A stretch of DNA of 8,504 nucleotides, taken from NCBI GenBank assembly GCA_029821255.1, contig JALGTS010000033.1:1-8504 (forward strand), given 5' to 3'. The DNA comes from Candidatus Zipacnadia bacterium. Its GTDB lineage: Bacteria > Armatimonadota > Zipacnadia > Zipacnadales > Zipacnadaceae. The position numbers and the translations under genes were made by a program. This document shows, piece after piece, positions 1 through 6,649 of this stretch; the stretch's first letter is position 1; the number at the start of each line of letters is the position of its first letter. Below the pieces are notes generated by a model. It did not search any database and was not told the DNA's origin. It saw only the letters and a program-made list of their open reading frames with translations.

Positions 1-87
1 CATCGCATTGCTCTGAATGCAATTATGGCTGCTTATGGGATCCAGATGGGGTACGGCCTACAAGCGCTTTTCACTAACAAGGGGTAG
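1..87 (+). CDS. Possible 3' end of a plus-strand gene (partial, unrecognised)
   Basis: An open reading frame enters from the left edge in frame 1 and ends at a TAG at 85-87, giving 28 residues that finish in LQALFTNKG. The peptide is rich in hydrophobic and small residues (Ile, Ala, Met, Gly, Tyr) and could be a C-terminal helix. The other two plus frames hit stops sooner. If real, the gene would converge on the aldolase gene to its right. A 28-codon open run is quite likely by chance, I recognise no family, and there is no terminator with a T-run right after the stop. Treat it as tentative. Confidence 0.25.
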   Translation, partial: HRIALNAIMAAYGIQMGYGLQALFTNKG

Positions 88-257
88 ACAGGCCTCTCCC
101 GACCGGTCGACAAGTAGGCGAGGAGGAGCAGGAGTTGAGCCAGATGATCAGTATGACCCATCTGGGGTCATAAGGCGCTACCCACCCTACTGAGCTTCGG
201 AGGCTTAAGTGAACGTACTCACTCTCCCCCAACCCGGGTCAGCCACTCTATGCAGGA
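88..257. other. Non-coding stretch at the left end, downstream of the aldolase gene
   Basis: I see no gene on either strand here. On the plus strand a purine-rich GAGGAGGAGCAGGAG precedes a 9-codon frame (MISMTHLGS), which is too short to call. The stretch contains a 10-bp perfect palindrome CGACCGGTCG at 100-109 and an 8-bp inverted repeat at 152-172. No classic terminator (GC stem plus T-run) follows the aldolase stop. Confidence 0.5.
152..172. repeat. Inverted repeat TATGACCC / GGGTCATA with a 5-nt centre
   Basis: Positions 152-159 (TATGACCC) and 165-172 (GGGTCATA) are exact reverse complements separated by ATCTG. The spacing would allow either a short hairpin or a dimeric protein-binding site. 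It lies about 86 bases past the aldolase stop, in the gap between that gene and the left-edge frame. No T-run follows on either strand, so an intrinsic terminator is not supported. Confidence 0.45.
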
Positions 258-917
258 TTATCCCTTCTTTTCGGCACGGGCCCGCTGCACTATCTCTACA
301 AACCGGCGCGCCAGATCAGAAATCTCATCAAAGCGGCCCTCGGCCATGGCGTCTTTGGGCATCATAGCACTGCCTACACACAGAGCGGCGGCACCGTTTT
401 TGATATAGTCGGCTGCAGTGTCCAGATTAACCCCCCCTGTGGGCACCAGGCGTACCTGTGGTAGAGGGGCGAGTATATCCTTGAAGAACCCGGGACCTAC
501 CCGCCCGGCAGGGAAGACCTTGATCAGGTCCGCGCCATGTTCCCAGGCCGTGATGATCTCCGTAGGAGTGAAGGTGCCAGGCACTGCCACCTTGTCATAA
601 CGATGCGCCAGTCGAATCATATCCACATTGAGCACTGGACTGACCACGAACTGCGCGCCCGAGAGAATAGCCGCCCGCGCGGTTTCACCATCAAGCACCG
701 AGCCTACACCTATCAGAACATCATCGGCGAACCGCTGGGCGGTTTCTTCAATTACACTGAGTGCGTTAGGAGTGGTCATCGTGACCTCAATGCACTCAAC
801 ACCGCCCCTTTTCAGTGCGTCGGCCACCTTGCTGAGATGCTCGCTGCTCTGAGCGCGAATTACGGCTGTTATTCCAGCCTTTAGAATTCTGTCAAGGATT
901 TCAATGCGGTCGGGCAT
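258..917 (-). CDS. eda: 2-dehydro-3-deoxy-phosphogluconate (KDPG) aldolase, class I
   Basis: A 219-aa cytoplasmic enzyme of the KDPG/KHG aldolase family (TIM barrel). It cleaves 2-keto-3-deoxy-6-phosphogluconate to pyruvate and glyceraldehyde 3-phosphate, and some members also act on 4-hydroxy-2-oxoglutarate. Family marks are in order: VIRAQ near 19-23, the IEVTMTTP segment with the likely catalytic Glu44, GVGSVLD at 70-76, PGTFTPTE at 113-120, the Schiff-base Lys133 in LIKVFPAG, and the phosphate-binding PTGGV at 159-163. The length is normal. The ATG has only a weak site upstream (AGGA about 10 nt away), so translation may be modest. It is the last gene of the run and follows the KDG kinase by 89 bp, making a kinase-aldolase pair. 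A strong hairpin sits in that gap. The assignment is secure; the exact stereospecificity is not visible. Confidence 0.93.
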   Translation of the reverse strand: MPDRIEILDRILKAGITAVIRAQSSEHLSKVADALKRGGVECIEVTMTTPNALSVIEETAQRFADDVLIGVGSVLDGETARAAILSGAQFVVSPVLNVDMIRLAHRYDKVAVPGTFTPTEIITAWEHGADLIKVFPAGRVGPGFFKDILAPLPQVRLVPTGGVNLDTAADYIKNGAAALCVGSAMMPKDAMAEGRFDEISDLARRFVEIVQRARAEKKG

Positions 918-956
918 CAGATCACCGTCCTAATAGCTTTTTATTAAGAAACGGAA

Positions 957-975
957 GGGCGGCTGGCAGCCGCCC
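957..975 (-). terminator. GC-rich hairpin between the KDG kinase and aldolase genes
   Basis: GGGCGGCT (957-964) and AGCCGCCC (968-975) form a perfect 8-bp, nearly all-GC stem with a 3-nt loop. On the minus strand the stem is followed by the moderately T-rich TTCCGTTTCTTAATAAAAAG. It lies 31 nt past the kinase stop and about 40 nt before the aldolase ATG. It could act as a partial terminator that lowers aldolase expression, or as an RNA-processing or 3'-protecting stem. The T tract is interrupted, so full termination is doubtful. Confidence 0.5.
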
Positions 976-1006
976 ACAACTTCGTTATCGTGTCAATGAC
1001 TGAGAG

Positions 1007-1999
1007 CTATCGCTGGATCTTGAAGCGAAGCTCACTTTGTGCTGCCGCCATTATCCGCTTAACGTCCTCCGCCGTTGCCCAATTGTAATCGCCGGGGATA
1101 GAGTGCTTAATAGCACTATGAGCGTTGCCCCACTTCAGCGCCTGCTCCCAGTCTCCATAGGTCAGCCAAGCATACAGGCAACCTGCAGTAAAGCTGTCAC
1201 CCCCTCCGACTCGGTCAACATTCTCCAGATCATAGGTGATGTCTTCGTATAGCTGGTCAGCCATAATGATCGCAGTCCAGCCTCCAGTCCACACAGTATC
1301 AATCCGTCGGAGGGTGATGGCGCATGCCGTCAGGCCAAAGCGGTCGTTGAGTTCTTTAGCCACCTGGGCCGGCTCGCCACTGTGTCCAAAGACGTCGTTA
1401 GCATCATCTTCGGTAGTGATAAGCAGGTCGACGTATTCCATCATCGGCTCCTGGCACCGAGCTGCCTCCTCGGTGGTCCAGAGCCGTTTGCGATAGTTCA
1501 GATCGTAGCTGACGAACAGGTTGTGCTTCTTGGCAGCCTGCAGCGCTTCCATAGTGCACTCAGCGCAACTGCTGGACAATGCTGGGGTAATGCCGGAAAC
1601 ATGGAAGGCACGACTGCCTTGGAAAGCTTTATCCCAATCCACCTCACCGGGCTGTAGGTTGCTGATGGCTGAGTTGGCCCGGTCGTACATCACCGAGCTG
1701 GGGCGCGGGGAACTGCCCTGCTCCAGAAAGTATAGCCCCAACCGCTCTCCGTCGTGCCAAACAATGTGGTCGGTAGCCACACCCTGCTCACGAGCCTTGT
1801 TGCGAACCATCCAACCCAGTGCCTGATTAGGTAGAGCAGATACCCATGCCGTAGACAATCCGAGGCGCTGCGCACCTACCGCAACATTGAACTCGCCACC
1901 GCCGACCTGGATCTGAAAACTGGTCGCCTGCTCCAGGCGCTGGAAGTTAGGTGGCGTCAGGCGCAACATAGCCTCTCCGAAAGTGACTAAATCATACAT
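1007..1999 (-). CDS. kdgK: PfkB-family sugar kinase, probable 2-dehydro-3-deoxygluconate (KDG) kinase
   Basis: A 330-aa cytoplasmic ribokinase-fold enzyme predicted to phosphorylate KDG with ATP, giving KDPG. Visible motifs are the N-terminal VTFGEAMLRLTP, the first PfkB signature region around 32-47 (VGGGEFNVAVGAQRLG), SYDLNYRKRLW at 164-174, typical of KDG-kinase-like members, and the C-terminal VGGGDSFTAG with the catalytic base Asp268. Fructokinase or another PfkB specificity cannot be excluded from motifs alone, but the KDPG aldolase immediately downstream strongly favours KDG. The ATG has an excellent AAGGAGG site 7 nt upstream. It lies 47 bp after the flavoprotein gene with no promoter visible between them, so the two are probably cotranscribed. 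The length is normal. Confidence 0.85.
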   Translation of the reverse strand: MYDLVTFGEAMLRLTPPNFQRLEQATSFQIQVGGGEFNVAVGAQRLGLSTAWVSALPNQALGWMVRNKAREQGVATDHIVWHDGERLGLYFLEQGSSPRPSSVMYDRANSAISNLQPGEVDWDKAFQGSRAFHVSGITPALSSSCAECTMEALQAAKKHNLFVSYDLNYRKRLWTTEEAARCQEPMMEYVDLLITTEDDANDVFGHSGEPAQVAKELNDRFGLTACAITLRRIDTVWTGGWTAIIMADQLYEDITYDLENVDRVGGGDSFTAGCLYAWLTYGDWEQALKWGNAHSAIKHSIPGDYNWATAEDVKRIMAAAQSELRFKIQR

Positions 2000-2046
2000 A
2001 TTGGGGCCTCCTTCGAGTTATGCTGACTGCTTGCTAACGCAATTGG

Positions 2047-4032
2047 TCACCGCTGCCAGATCTCACCAGCCTGGAATCGTTGCCAGACCTGTTCAAACCA
2101 TACTTCTTGATCAGGAATTGGTCGTACCGGCACCACCGTAGATATCCAACCTGTGCCGTCAAACGAGACCTGGATAATGTGCCGCCGATGCTCCTCATTA
2201 TCAGAGCGGATCCGTATTCGGGCCAGGTCCGGGTGCAGTGGGGTCCCCTGGCTATCTGTGATAAGATAGGAGCCCCGGCTTCCGCCCCCTTGATTTATGT
2301 AAGCACGCAGGGCTTCCAAATAGCCCCAGGCTGTCAGGGCGAGCCGCTCGTCAGCCAATGCCTCCACCGCCTGCTGGGGGGCTTGGACAGTCACTTTACC
2401 CTCGCGCAGAGCTTGCCATATCTCAGCAACCTCGTCAGTAGCCTCGTCTATTCTCTCTACCGGCCGAAGCGGCCCAGCCACCTGGGTCATAAGGTCCCGA
2501 ATTCGGTGGCGCAATTCTTCTGGGCGGACGTCGCTCTCGCTTGTACTCAGGTAGGCTGACAGACGCTTTCTCATCTCTTCGGCTGCTGCCACCAGAGGTT
2601 CCAGGCGTTCGACCTGTGAATCAGAGTATACGTGAGCAATTCGCTGAGCCGCCCGCAGTCCGCCCACTTGTCCAGAGTTCAGAGCCGCCCCTCCCGGTCG
2701 AGTAACACCGTGGGTGCCAGCTAACTCACCTATTATAAATAGATGAGGCAGACTGGATTCCCACCAGTGGTCAACCGCAAATCCTCCGTTGTTGTGCTGG
2801 GCGGATAGGCCGATCTCAAGTGGCTCGCTACTCAGGTCAACACCTTTAGACGCGTACAACTCCACGGCAGCCGGATTCATCTGCTCCAGACGCTTATAGG
2901 GCGTATCCCCTATCGCCCCAGATCGCTGCAGATACTCCCGGGCCTCCTCGGGCAAGTCCTCAATATTCAGAGGTGATATAGGATTAGTTCGGTAGTCCAT
3001 CCAAACACGGCGGCCGCGACTAATCTCCCAGTGAACCAGCACATCAATCGCTGATGAGCCGGGCGGAGCTGCTCGCTGAGCGGTGAACGGCCACTGGTAG
3101 CCTTTACGGAATATGGCTAGGACATACTCGTCTGGATCGCTGAATATCTCAGCCAAAAAGTCGCGCTTATCCCCACCGTCTTGGTCCGTGCTGTAGTATG
3201 AAGGCAGGACCTGCTGATAGCTGCCCGACAGGTTCCAGCGGGGGTTGAGAGAGGCCAGGCCGAATTGACTCTCAGTTAGATTTGCGGCCACCAAACCGGC
3301 CTCAAAGCAGACCCCATGTGTCCCCATCTGTCCCTCCGGATACACAGTGCGAGCGTATAACTCGCCAGGCCCCCCGGTAGCCATAATCACATTCTGGGCA
3401 ACGAAAATCACCAAGCCAAAGTCTTCATCGTTGCAGCGATTATGGTCCACCACTATCAGGCCAACGCATCGGGGCTGTGACTCACCCTCGGCAGTGACTA
3501 TTCCAACTGCTTCATGTGAATCAAAGATAGGTATGCCCAGGCTACGGACGCGCTCCAGTGAGCAGGCCACCATGTAGCGACTGGTCCAGGGACCAGCAGA
3601 CGTGGCGCGGGGCAAAGGGTCATGGTCGGTGCGATAGCCAACGAAGGTGCCCAGCGAGGTCTGGGGGAAGGGCACACCATTGCGTACCAGGTGAAAGAAC
3701 TCCCGGACTGATCCCTCGGCTTCGGCCAGGGCTATATCGCCGTGCATACAGCCGCCGGCGGCCAGGGTCTCAGCCATCGCCTGAGGGTCATCGGCAAAAG
3801 TGCCTACCGCTCCTAAGCGCCAGTAGGTCTGCTTGTCTGAACCACTGCAATAAGAGGTGCCACCTGTCAGGGCAGAGGTGATTATAGCAAGCTGGCAATC
3901 CCCCGGTAGCAGCTCGCGGAGATGTTCAGCGGCATTCAGGCCTGCCGCACCGCTGCCTACGATGACGGTGTGATAATGGTAACAGGGTAGCTTGGAGCCG
4001 TCGGATAAGGTTATTTCGTTAGGTTGGGTCAT
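2047..4032 (-). CDS. FAD-dependent oxidoreductase, fumarate reductase/succinate dehydrogenase flavoprotein type
   Basis: A 661-aa protein with the SdhA/FrdA/NadB flavoprotein layout. The FAD-binding Rossmann motif VIVGSGAAGLNAAEHL is at 23-38, GGTSYCSGSDKQTYW lies near 57-71, a second FAD contact (VIMATGGPGELY) is near 215-226, and the characteristic C-terminal block spans about 413-465 (HNNGG, IIGELAGTHGVTRPGGAALNSG). His413 and Arg445 sit where the family places FAD or substrate contacts. A helical C-terminal domain (about 475-600) ends in GGGSRGSYL, which resembles the SdhA tail. The usual GDG motif in the middle of FrdA reads MGTHG here, so succinate/fumarate chemistry is unlikely. No signal peptide, haem motif or iron-sulfur subunit is present in the window. 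Its ATG overlaps the SDR stop by 4 bases (ATGA), so the two are translationally coupled. I infer oxidation of a sugar-derived hydroxy acid or polyol; the substrate is unknown. Confidence 0.8.
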   Translation of the reverse strand: MTQPNEITLSDGSKLPCYHYHTVIVGSGAAGLNAAEHLRELLPGDCQLAIITSALTGGTSYCSGSDKQTYWRLGAVGTFADDPQAMAETLAAGGCMHGDIALAEAEGSVREFFHLVRNGVPFPQTSLGTFVGYRTDHDPLPRATSAGPWTSRYMVACSLERVRSLGIPIFDSHEAVGIVTAEGESQPRCVGLIVVDHNRCNDEDFGLVIFVAQNVIMATGGPGELYARTVYPEGQMGTHGVCFEAGLVAANLTESQFGLASLNPRWNLSGSYQQVLPSYYSTDQDGGDKRDFLAEIFSDPDEYVLAIFRKGYQWPFTAQRAAPPGSSAIDVLVHWEISRGRRVWMDYRTNPISPLNIEDLPEEAREYLQRSGAIGDTPYKRLEQMNPAAVELYASKGVDLSSEPLEIGLSAQHNNGGFAVDHWWESSLPHLFIIGELAGTHGVTRPGGAALNSGQVGGLRAAQRIAHVYSDSQVERLEPLVAAAEEMRKRLSAYLSTSESDVRPEELRHRIRDLMTQVAGPLRPVERIDEATDEVAEIWQALREGKVTVQAPQQAVEALADERLALTAWGYLEALRAYINQGGGSRGSYLITDSQGTPLHPDLARIRIRSDNEEHRRHIIQVSFDGTGWISTVVPVRPIPDQEVWFEQVWQRFQAGEIWQR

Positions 4033-4799
4033 AGCTGGCGTATCTCCAATCCTCCATCAACATGAATGACCTGGCCCGTGGAGAAGTCCAGGTCACCGCG
4101 AGAGATGGCTACAACTGCCTTGGCGATGTCTTCAGGAGTTCCCAGACGGCCCTGGGGTACCAAGCCGTCAGCAATGAGTCGGATATACTTCTCCCGAGCC
4201 GGTGCAATCATAGGAGTATCAATGATGCCAGGAGCAATCTCAAATACAGGTATGCCTTCGGGGGCCAGGCGTAGGGCAAAAAGTTGTGCAACCATATGTA
4301 GCCCCGCTTTGGAAACACAATAAGCCCCACGTTCCGGACTAGCTGCCCAGGCGGAAATGGAGCTGACAAACACCATCCGCGGAGTAGATACCGTGCCACT
4401 GTCGCGCAGCTCGATCATCGCCTTGGCTGCTGCTGCGGCAAGAAAATATGGGCCTTTGAGGTTGATACTGATAACCCGGTCAAAGTCCACCTCATCGCCA
4501 TCCAGCAAATCTCCTCGGTGCTTAACCGAGACACCAGCATTACTAACCAGCAGGTCGAGCCTACCAAAATGGTTAAGAGTGGACTCTAAAAGATGCTCCC
4601 GGTCCTCCCCGGCCGAGACGTCGCCTTCCACTAACAAAGCTTCACCACCCGCATCTTCCACCAGGGCGCGCGTCTGCTCGGCCAACTCCAGAGGCGGCAC
4701 AAAATTGATTACCACATTGTGCCCCGCTTTCGCCAGCCCCACTGCAATCCCTCTACCGATGCCACTTGAACCACCGGTTATAATAGCAACAGGTTTCAT
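4029..4799 (-). CDS. Short-chain dehydrogenase/reductase annotated in its family as FabG-like 3-ketoacyl-ACP reductase
   Basis: A 256-aa classical SDR. It has the nucleotide-binding TGGSSGIGRG at 8-17, Asp60 after strand 3 (EGDVS), SNAGV at 86-90, the structural Asn113, the catalytic Ser in VSSISA near 146-147, and Tyr160 and Lys164 in YCVSK. The tail STGQVIHVDGGLEI is typical. The end of strand 2 (VINFVPP) lacks an obvious Asp, so NAD versus NADP preference is not clear. The sequence closely recalls the SDR subgroup generically named 3-ketoacyl-ACP reductase (NCBI PRK12745), recognised from memory. With no other fatty-acid genes nearby, a sugar or sugar-acid substrate is more likely, comparable in role to KduD-type enzymes. 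Start: AAGGAGG ends 5 nt before the ATG. It is the first gene of the four-gene run and is preceded by a 185-nt leader and a good promoter. Confidence 0.85.
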   Translation of the reverse strand: MKPVAIITGGSSGIGRGIAVGLAKAGHNVVINFVPPLELAEQTRALVEDAGGEALLVEGDVSAGEDREHLLESTLNHFGRLDLLVSNAGVSVKHRGDLLDGDEVDFDRVISINLKGPYFLAAAAAKAMIELRDSGTVSTPRMVFVSSISAWAASPERGAYCVSKAGLHMVAQLFALRLAPEGIPVFEIAPGIIDTPMIAPAREKYIRLIADGLVPQGRLGTPEDIAKAVVAISRGDLDFSTGQVIHVDGGLEIRQL

Positions 4800-4986
4800 A
4801 TCTCCTCCTTAACTGTCACGAGCCTTCAGCCGCCGCTCGCCACTGGGTAGCACAGTCTGTACGGGCTGCCCATAAGACCGACTCACCGAGTAGCGAAGCT
4901 ATCCTTCAGCTCTTCAGGGGCATTACAACAGCTCCTGGGGTTGATTAACTCCTTGGGTCATCCTTACGGAGACTGTTTGAAAAGTT
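4800..4986 (-). other. Long 5' leader of the SDR-led operon
   Basis: About 187 nt separate the predicted transcription start (near 4987) from the SDR ATG. No gene is visible. A 5-codon frame (MPLKS, 4923-4906) is preceded by AGGAG at good spacing. A few weak stems can be drawn (for example TAGC-gaa-GCTA near 4892-4902), but nothing matches a riboswitch class that I recognise and there is no terminator in the leader. Confidence 0.35.
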
Positions 4987-5004
4987 GTCTTGTATCATAC
5001 CAGG
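4969..5004 (-). repeat. Copy A of a duplicated promoter-proximal element
   Basis: Plus-strand GAGACTGTTTGAAAAGT followed by TGTCTTGTATCATACC matches, with few differences, the segment at 6543-6579 upstream of the 488-aa gene. The match covers the -10 box and roughly the first 25 transcribed bases. Inside it, 4972-4985 is an imperfect inverted repeat (ACTnTTnnAAnAGT) lying at about +3 to +16 of the predicted transcript. That position suits a repressor operator. Confidence 0.6.
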
Positions 5005-5022
5005 CAGGGAAGTTGGGGTCAA
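4994..5022 (-). promoter_or_regulatory. Sigma-70-like promoter of the SDR/flavoprotein/kdgK/eda operon
   Basis: On the minus strand a -35 box TTGACC (5022-5017) is followed by a 17-nt spacer and a -10 box TATGAT (4999-4994), five of six consensus matches in each. The predicted start is near 4987. The promoter lies 39 nt beyond the stop of the 488-aa gene, so the four downstream genes probably form a unit of their own. Confidence 0.65.
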
Positions 5023-5060
5023 GATAGTATATCCCTATAAATCTGGCCGAACGGAGGGGC

Positions 5061-6527
5061 CTATTGTATAGATTTGTATTCCTCGCACTCTAACAGGGCT
5101 GTGGCCAACACATTGCATCGGTGAAATACAGCCACCCAGCAGCCGTAAGTCGGCTTCCACAGGTTAGCATAATACCACCCGAGCGTTTCACTCTCCCCGA
5201 ACTGGTCCCGGATTTCGTCGAGGATCTCGTGCATATTTCCGTTTGCCCATTGGGAGTGGCGAGAGGGTATCCACTCAATATGCCCGGTGATGGCCCCATT
5301 GGTTCGCGCCAGAAAATCCAAGCCGGTCATAATCGCTTCGCCCAGGTGCTTGGCGAGCTCTTCTTCTCCCTGGGCGAGGGCGATACGCCGCGAGGGCAGC
5401 AGGCCACACAGGATATTCTGGTTGCCAAAACCGATGTGACAGCCGCCCTCTCCGGTACAGTCATTGTCATACCAGCCTTTGTGGGCCAACAAGTGTTCAG
5501 CCGCCCGCCGGGCAAAGTCTAAAGTTGTTCTGACATGGTCGGCATTAAACTGTCCAGTAGCCACCCGTTCAGCGAGGCAATAATAGGCCAGACCAGCCAA
5601 GATGCGGCCATCGTAGCACTTACACCCCCAGCCGCCGTAGCCCAGAGGGTCAGGTTGCGCGGAGGTCTGCTGGAAGGTCTGTATTACCAACGGCTGTAGA
5701 CGCTGAAACAGCGAATCGGCGTAAGCGCGGTCCCCGACTACTTCACGGAAATGTAGGTAGCTCTGCGAAAAGAGCTTCAGCAGCCAGCCTTCCTCCTCCT
5801 GAACATAGTACGGCAGCCTGGCGATATTCCCATCTTCCCAGCGAACTGCATAGATCTTGCCGTCTTCGCCCAACAGATACCTCAAATCTGCCTCAAGCGT
5901 GCGCCTCAGTACCGTGTCACAGAACCGGGCCCGGTCTATCTCACCGGTTTTGTAAAAGACCTGTGCGCCGTACAGAAACGCCAGCCCGCCGTCATGTTGT
6001 AGCTCAGGGACCAGCTTCCACTCTCCACTCCAGAAGGGCTTTGAGCTCTCGGGATGAAAGGGATCGCCGGTAGGTGGCAGTTGGGGGGTCTCCTGGTAGT
6101 AGATTTCTCGCTCAGGGTCCCAGGTATACGCTACACGCGAGAGAAGAAAGCTGCCCAATGCGTGGCCGACCGACTCGCCTTTGCGGCAGACATACAACTC
6201 GCAGGAACCCGTATTCGGACCGCAAAGCGATTCACCGTTCCGTAGCGCGTCAACTCGCACATAATAGGAAGCTGGCGCCAGGTTGACATCATCTGGCAAA
6301 AGCCACACCTGCACTGCTGCTTTTTTCACTTCTTCAGGCGAAAGAGGCCGTTCGCAGCTCGTCACCTCATCGGTGAATAGGTTTTGGAAGCCAAAGCGTA
6401 AGACATCACCTTCGCGTAGCGCCCCCTTCGGCTCAAACTTCAACTGGAAATCCAGAAGGTAACATCCTTCGGTTACACAGCAGAAGTTCTCCAATGTCGT
6501 AGGAGTAAGTGTTGCACTAATTTCCAT
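5061..6527 (-). CDS. Cysteine-rich protein of unknown function, probable beta-sandwich plus alpha-toroid domain
   Basis: I do not recognise this 488-aa protein. I chose the ATG at 6527 because AAGGAGG (6540-6534) sits 6 nt upstream. An in-frame TTG at 6596 would add 23 residues, but that stretch contains the predicted promoter and repeat. Residues 1-115 look like alternating beta strands (YLLDFQLKF, DVLRFGFQNLF, SYYVRVDAL). From about 175 on, amphipathic helices with aromatic and Gly-rich turns (GYGGWGCKCYDGR at 297-308, GWYDND at 351-356, HIGFGNQN at 364-371) resemble an (alpha/alpha)6-type toroid as in GH88/GH105 hydrolases or sugar epimerases. There are 17 cysteines, including C302/C304, C357 and C363. 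No signal peptide or membrane segment is seen, so it is probably cytoplasmic. Context suggests carbohydrate processing; the function is not assigned. Confidence 0.75.
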   Translation of the reverse strand: MEISATLTPTTLENFCCVTEGCYLLDFQLKFEPKGALREGDVLRFGFQNLFTDEVTSCERPLSPEEVKKAAVQVWLLPDDVNLAPASYYVRVDALRNGESLCGPNTGSCELYVCRKGESVGHALGSFLLSRVAYTWDPEREIYYQETPQLPPTGDPFHPESSKPFWSGEWKLVPELQHDGGLAFLYGAQVFYKTGEIDRARFCDTVLRRTLEADLRYLLGEDGKIYAVRWEDGNIARLPYYVQEEEGWLLKLFSQSYLHFREVVGDRAYADSLFQRLQPLVIQTFQQTSAQPDPLGYGGWGCKCYDGRILAGLAYYCLAERVATGQFNADHVRTTLDFARRAAEHLLAHKGWYDNDCTGEGGCHIGFGNQNILCGLLPSRRIALAQGEEELAKHLGEAIMTGLDFLARTNGAITGHIEWIPSRHSQWANGNMHEILDEIRDQFGESETLGWYYANLWKPTYGCWVAVFHRCNVLATALLECEEYKSIQ

Positions 6528-6542
6528 CTCAGTCCTCCTTGT

Positions 6543-6579
6543 GAGACTGTTTTGAAAAGTCGTATTGCACCATACCCGG
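6543..6579 (-). repeat. Copy B of the duplicated promoter-proximal element
   Basis: Plus-strand GAGACTGTTTTGAAAAGT followed by CGTATTGCACCATACC aligns with 4969-5004 with one inserted T and a handful of substitutions. The internal imperfect inverted repeat is 6546-6560 (ACTnTTnnnAAnAGT), again starting about 2-3 nt after the predicted transcription start. It keeps the same position relative to the -10 box as copy A, while sequence upstream of the -10 box is not conserved. Confidence 0.6.
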
Positions 6580-6596
6580 GAGACAGCCAAGGCCAA
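6569..6596 (-). promoter_or_regulatory. Probable promoter of the 488-aa gene
   Basis: On the minus strand TTGGCC (6596-6591), a 16-nt spacer and TATGGT (6574-6569) give a moderate sigma-70-like promoter, four of six matches in each box. It is supported by its alignment with the better promoter at 4994-5022. The predicted start near 6562 gives a leader of about 35 nt with a strong ribosome binding site. Confidence 0.5.
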
Positions 6597-6649
6597 TAGA
6601 GTAATAGCCGGGGAACCCAGCCAATACGGGCGGCGACAAAATCATTTGG

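Noticed and set aside
1195..1216. GGGDSF in the kinase instead of the common GAGD
   Set aside because: I looked at it as a possible active-site change, but GGGD is a common variant in KDG-kinase-like PfkB proteins and the catalytic Asp is present.
2080..2559. 159-codon open frame on the plus strand
   Set aside because: It lies wholly opposite the C-terminal part of the flavoprotein gene, has no ribosome site or family resemblance, and is a shadow of the minus-strand codons.
4357..4812. 151-codon open frame on the plus strand
   Set aside because: It mirrors the SDR gene; its composition (Ser, Arg, Pro-rich) is typical of an antisense shadow.
4906..4923. Five-codon leader frame MPLKS with AGGAG upstream in the SDR leader
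   Set aside because: Too short to separate from chance, has no regulatory codon run, and no attenuator hairpin follows.
6528..6596. Upstream extension of the 488-aa protein from a TTG
   Set aside because: The added 23 residues cover the predicted promoter and repeat, while the ATG at 6527 has an excellent ribosome site.
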